Source: Crossaster papposus
Taxonomy: Eukaryota > Echinodermata > Asteroidea > Velatida > Solasteridae
Length of the DNA stretch: 64,000 nucleotides
Reading direction: 5' to 3'
NCBI GenBank assembly: GCA_037893245.1
Contig: JBAIAA010000020.1
Location: 1,054,001 to 1,118,000 of the forward strand
The translations under genes and the position numbers were made by a program. The notes under the pieces were generated by a model that did not search any database, had not been told where the DNA came from, and saw nothing but the letters and a program-made list of their open reading frames with translations. How positions within the stretch are numbered: position 1 is the stretch's first letter; every line of letters starts with the position of its first letter. Below, in pieces: positions 60,101 through 64,000 of the stretch.

Positions 60101-63100
60101 ATAGGGTGCACCTGCCTAATTCAAGTCCCATTGAAAACGGTGTAAAATCAACAATGTTCACGACCAAGTTTCTTGCACACGGACATCACTGGGGTTTCTC
60201 AAACAACAATCAGATTATTGTCTTGGTCTTTATCTTTCCATTTCTTTTCAATTTTTAGTAGGTTAGCCAATTACATTTTTTAATATTCACACCAAAAGAA
60301 ACTCACCTCCCGAAAAGTGATACTTCCCGAGCCTGCAAGCAGCCATTTTACAAATGGCATCCCTCCACGTTCTAGGGCAATTAGGACCCATTTTTCAACC
60401 GTAATTTTGTCAAGTCTGCCCTCAGATTGAAGCTCAAAAACCAGGGAGTTGATCCTATGCTATATTTACACAATCCCACCATTTCTTTCACCAAACGGCA
60501 TCCGTTTTCAAAAGAAATTGTGGGGGCAAATTTCATGCAAATGAGCTCGCGTAGAAATTCTCCTTACAATTAGGGTGGTGCACCCTATAGGGTGCACCTG
60601 CCTAATTCAAGTCCCATTGAAAACGGTGTAAAATCAACAATGTTCACGACCAAGTTTCTTGCACACGGACATCACTGGGGTTTCTCAAACAACAATCAGA
60701 TTATTGTCTTGGTCTTTATCTTTCCATTTCTTTTCAATTTTTAGTAGGTTAGCCAATTACATTTTTTTATATTCACACCAAAAGAAACTCACCTCCCGAA
60801 AAGTGATACTTCCCGAGCCTGCAAGCAGCCATTTTACAAATGGCATCCCTCCACGTTCTAGGGCAATTAGGACCCATTTTTCAACCGTAATTTTGTCAAG
60901 TCTGCCCTCAGATTGAAGCTCAAAAACCAGGGAGTTGATCCTATGCTATATTTACACAATCCCACCATTTCTTTCACCAAACGGCATCCGTTTTCAAAAG
61001 AAATTGTGGGGGCACATTTCATGCAAATGAGCTCGCGTAGAAATTCTCCTTACAATTAGGGTGGTGCACCCTATAGGGTGCACCTGCCTAATTCAAGTCC
61101 CATTGAAAACGGTGTAAAATCAACAATGTTCACGACCAAGTTTCTTGCACACGGACATCACTGGGGTTTCTCAAACAACAATCAGATTATTGTCTTGGTC
61201 TTTATCTTTCCATTTCTTTTCAATTTTTAGTAGGTTAGCCAATTACATTTTTTTATATTCACACCAAAAGAAACTCACCTCCCGAAAAGTGATACTTCCC
61301 GAGCCTGCAAGCGGCCATTTTACAAATGGCATCCCTCCACGTTCTAGGGCAATTAGGACCCATTTTTCAACCGTAATTTTGTCAAGTCTGCCCTCAGATT
61401 GAAGCTCGAAAACCAGGGAGTTGATCCTATGCTATATTTACACAATCCCACCATTTCTTTCACCAAACGGCATCCGTTTTCAAAAGAAATTGTGGGGGGC
61501 ACATTTCATGCAAATGAGCTCGCGTAGAAATTCTCCTTACAATTAGGGTGGTGCACCCTATAGGGTGCACCTGCCTAATTCAAGTCCCATTGAAAACGGT
61601 GTCAAATCAACAATGTTCACGACCAAGTTTCTTGCACACCGACATCACTGGGGTTTCTCAAACAACAATCAGATTATTGTCTTGGTCTTTATCTTTCCAT
61701 TTCTTTTCAATTTTTAGTAGGTTAGCCAATTACATTTTTTAATATTCACACCAAAAGAAACTCACCTCCCGAAAAGTGATACTTCCCGAGCCTGCAAGCA
61801 GCCATTTTACAAATGGCATCCCTCCACGTTCTAGGGCAATTAGGACCCATTTTTCAACCGTAATTTTGTCAAGTCTGCCCTCAGATTGAAGCTCAAAAAC
61901 CAGGGAGTTGATCCTATGCTATATTTACACAATCCCACCATTTCTTTCACTAAACGGCATCCGTTTTCAAAAGAAATTGTGGGGGCAAATTTCATGCAAA
62001 TGAGCTCGCGTAGAAATTCTCCTTACAATTAGGGTGGTGCACCCTATAGGGTGCACCTGCCTAATTCAAGTCCCATTGAAAACGGTGTAAAATCAACAAT
62101 GTTCACGACCAAGTTTCTTGCACACGGACATCACTGGGGTTTCTCAAACAACAATCAGATTATTGTCTTGGTCTTTATCTTTCCATTTCTTTTCAATTTT
62201 TAGTAGGTTAGCCAATTACATTTTTTTATATTCACACCAAAAGAAACTCACCTCCCGAAAAGTGATACTTCCCGAGCCTGCAAGCAGCCATTTTTCAAAT
62301 GGCATCCCTCCACGTTCTAGGGCAATTAGGACCCATTTTTCAACCGTAATTTTGTCAAGTCTGCCCTCAGATTGAAGCTCAAAAACCAGGGAGTTGATCC
62401 TATGCTATATTTACACAATCCCACCATTTCTTTCACCAAACGGCATCCGTTTTCAAAAGAAATTGTGGGGGGCACATTTCATGCAAATGAGCTCGCGTAG
62501 AAATTCTCCTTACAATTAGGGTGGTGCACCCTATAGGGTGCACCTGCCTAATTCAAGTCCCATTGAAAACGGTGTAAAATCAACAATGTTCACGACCAAG
62601 TTTCTTGCACACCGACATCACTGGGGTTTCTCAAACAACAATCAGATTATTGTCTTGGTCTTTATCTTTCCATTTCTTTTCAATTTTTAGTAGGTTAGCC
62701 AATTACATTTTTTAATATTCACACCAAAAGAAACTCACCTCCCGAAAAGTGATACTTCCCGAGCCTGCAAGCAGCCATTTTACAAATGGCATCCCTCCAC
62801 GTTCTAGGGCAATTAGGATCCATTTTTCAACCGTAATTTTGTCAAGTCTGCCCTCAGATTGAAGCTCAAAAACCAGGGAGTTGATCCTATGCTATATTTA
62901 CACAATCCCACCATTTCTTTCACCAAACGGCATCCGTTTTCAAAAGAAATTGTGGGGGCAAATTTCATGCAAATGAGCTCGCGTAGAAATTCTCCTTACA
63001 ATTAGGGTGGTGCACCCTATAGGGTGCACCTGCCTAATTCAAGTCCCATTGAAAACGGTGTAAAATCAACAATGTTCACGACCAAGTTTCTTGCACACGG

Positions 63101-63464
63101 ACATCACTGGGGTTTCTCAAACAACAATCAGATTATTGTCTTGGTCTTTATCTTTCCATTTCTTTTCAATTTTTAGTAGGTTAGCCAATTACATTTTTTT
63201 TATATTCACACCAAAAGAAACTCACCTCCCGAAAAGTGATACTTCCCGAGCCTGCAAGCAGCCATTTTACAAATGGCATCCCTCCACGTTCTAGGGCAAT
63301 TAGGACCCATTTTTCAACCGTAATTTTGTCAAGTCTGCCCTCAGATTGAAGCTCAAAAACCAGGGAGTTGATCCTATGCTATATTTACACAATCCCACCA
63401 TTTCTTTCACCAAACGGCATCCGTTTTCAAAAGAAATTGTGGGGGCAAATTTCATGCAAATGAG
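57142..63464. repeat. Long-range duplication, right copy (13 monomers, 6323 bp)
   Basis: The monomers are 57142 H, 57628 I, 58115 D', 58601 H, 59087 I, 59574 D', 60060 J, 60546 H, 61032 K, 61519 D' with CACTAAAC, 62005 L, 62492 D with a BamHI site at 62816-62821, and 62978 E. The offset to the left copy is 25753 bp before the indel and 24781 bp after it, a difference of exactly 972 bp (two monomers). Confidence 0.83.
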
Positions 63465-63951
63465 CTCGCGTAGAAATTCTCCTTACAATTAGGGTGGTGC
63501 ACCCTATAGGGTGCACCTGCCTAATTCAAGTCCCATTGAAAACGGTGTAAAATCAACAATGTTCACGACCAAGTTTCTTGCACACGGACATCACTGGGGT
63601 TTCTCAAACAACAATCAGATTATTGTCTTGGTCTTTATCTTTCCATTTCTTTTCAATTTTTAGTAGGTTAGCCAATTACATTTTTTTATATTCACACCAA
63701 AAGAAACTCACCTCCCGAAAAGTGATACTTCCCGAGCCTGCAAGCAGCCATTTTTCAAATGGCATCCCTCCACGTTCTAGGGCAATTAGGACCCATTTTT
63801 CAACCGTAATTTTGTCAAGTCTGCCCTCAGATTGAAGCTCAAAAACCAGGGAGTTGATCCTATGCTATATTTACACAATCCCACAATTTCTTTCACCAAA
63901 CGGCATCCGTTTTCAAAAGAAATTGTGGGGGGCACATTTCATGCAAATGAG
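63465..63951. repeat. L-type monomer ending the complete series (487 bp)
   Basis: This copy carries A291T and the G6 run like the L monomers at 37224 and 62005, plus a private CCCACAATTTC. That change makes the outer stem of the 3' hairpin a perfect 14-bp match. In the left copy of the long duplication the corresponding monomer (38684) is H, so the two series diverge here. Confidence 0.85.
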
Positions 63952-64000
63952 CTCGCGTAGAAATTCTCCTTACAATTAGGGTGGTGCACCCTATAGGGTG
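63952..64000. repeat. Partial monomer cut by the window edge
   Basis: The first 49 bases of a further monomer follow in phase, ending inside the right half of the palindrome core. The array therefore continues beyond the window. Confidence 0.95.

Larger units (their letters stand above)
1..64000. repeat. Satellite DNA array, 486-bp monomer, 132 full copies plus one partial
   Basis: The same sequence recurs head to tail without interruption from the first base to the last. Reading CTCGCG as the start, successive copies begin at 1, 487, 973, 1459 and so on to 63952. Most spacings are 486; ten are 465, one is 466, and many after 19 kb are 487 through an extra T in a T run or an extra G in a G run. 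All copies are in the same orientation. The first two differ at 8 of 486 positions. No flanking unique DNA is visible, so the full array is longer than 64 kb. Unit length, uniform orientation and near-identity fit a eukaryotic satellite homogenised by unequal exchange. Family and species are not recognised. Confidence 0.98.

Noticed and set aside
1..64000. CRISPR array
   Set aside because: The repeats are regular, but the unit is 486 bp, there are no short repeats with unique spacers, and there are no cas genes.
1..64000. Ribosomal DNA, 5S clusters or histone repeats
   Set aside because: The monomer has no recognisable rRNA sequence and no long conserved coding frame.
1..64000. LTR retrotransposon or DNA transposon tandem
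   Set aside because: No terminal repeats, primer-binding site, polypurine tract next to an LTR, target-site duplications or transposase or polymerase motifs are visible. The palindrome could be a captured element, but this is unproven.
1..64000. Pure assembly artefact
   Set aside because: Linked variants, consistent HOR order, nested duplications and in-register length changes are too structured for simple mis-assembly. Copy number may still be imprecise.

Overview
The whole window is one uninterrupted tandem satellite array. A monomer of 486 bp, with 465, 466 and 487 bp length variants, repeats head to tail on one strand. There are 132 complete copies plus a 49-base partial copy at the right edge. 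No unique sequence, gene, transposon or RNA gene interrupts it, and neither edge of the array is reached. The monomer is about 40% G+C (196 of 486 in the first copy). Two common types (first and second copies) differ at 8 of 486 positions. Monomer coordinates are counted from CTCGCG at position 1; this phase is arbitrary. The array suggests a eukaryotic chromosome, probably pericentromeric, centromeric or subtelomeric heterochromatin. I cannot name the species or the satellite family. Plant or animal both remain possible.

Monomer anatomy: a 40-bp near-perfect palindrome at 23-62 with a perfect 22-bp core at 32-53; a pyrimidine-rich tract ending in TTTTTAG at about 162-199; a T tract at 217-223 that varies between types; a perfect 7-bp stem with a 3-nt loop at 283-299; a short direct repeat ATCC at 393-396 and 414-417 that brackets a 21-bp deletion; a long imperfect hairpin at 416-465; an ATGCAAAT octamer at 476-483; and a SacI site across each monomer junction.

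Monomer types are defined by linked sites. A: G80, A93, A103, C122, T263, A304. B: A80, C93, G103, A263, C304, C397, C402, T455. C: G80, C93, G103, G377, T417. D: A at 223 and A470 (D with T328, D' with C328, D'' with G431 and A467). E: T8 tract, G122, A470. F: G122, A470. G: T39, G at 221. H: G122, C470. I: T362, G377, G6 run. J: like D but G122. K: G282, G377. L: T291, G6 run. M: A84, G377, G6 run. N: T417, A463. O: A93, G103, T263, C304. A 'd' suffix means the 21-bp deletion.

Layout: 1-18744 is a domain of A, B and C monomers with many deletion variants and chimeras. At 18745 the array switches to D-to-O types organised in higher-order repeats (HORs). These are a 3404-bp 7-mer twice (20204-27011), a 1459-bp trimer three times (29444-33820) and a larger cassette four times with internal losses (39657-54731). 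A short island of older-type monomers lies at about 54246-57141. From 57142 to 63464 the array repeats 31389-38683, 24.8-25.8 kb away, minus two monomers.

Open reading frames recur once per monomer only because the sequence recurs. The 85-codon plus-strand frame has no ATG (it opens at TTG) and is destroyed in 40 of 132 copies by a nonsense change or a T insertion. I therefore annotate no protein-coding gene.
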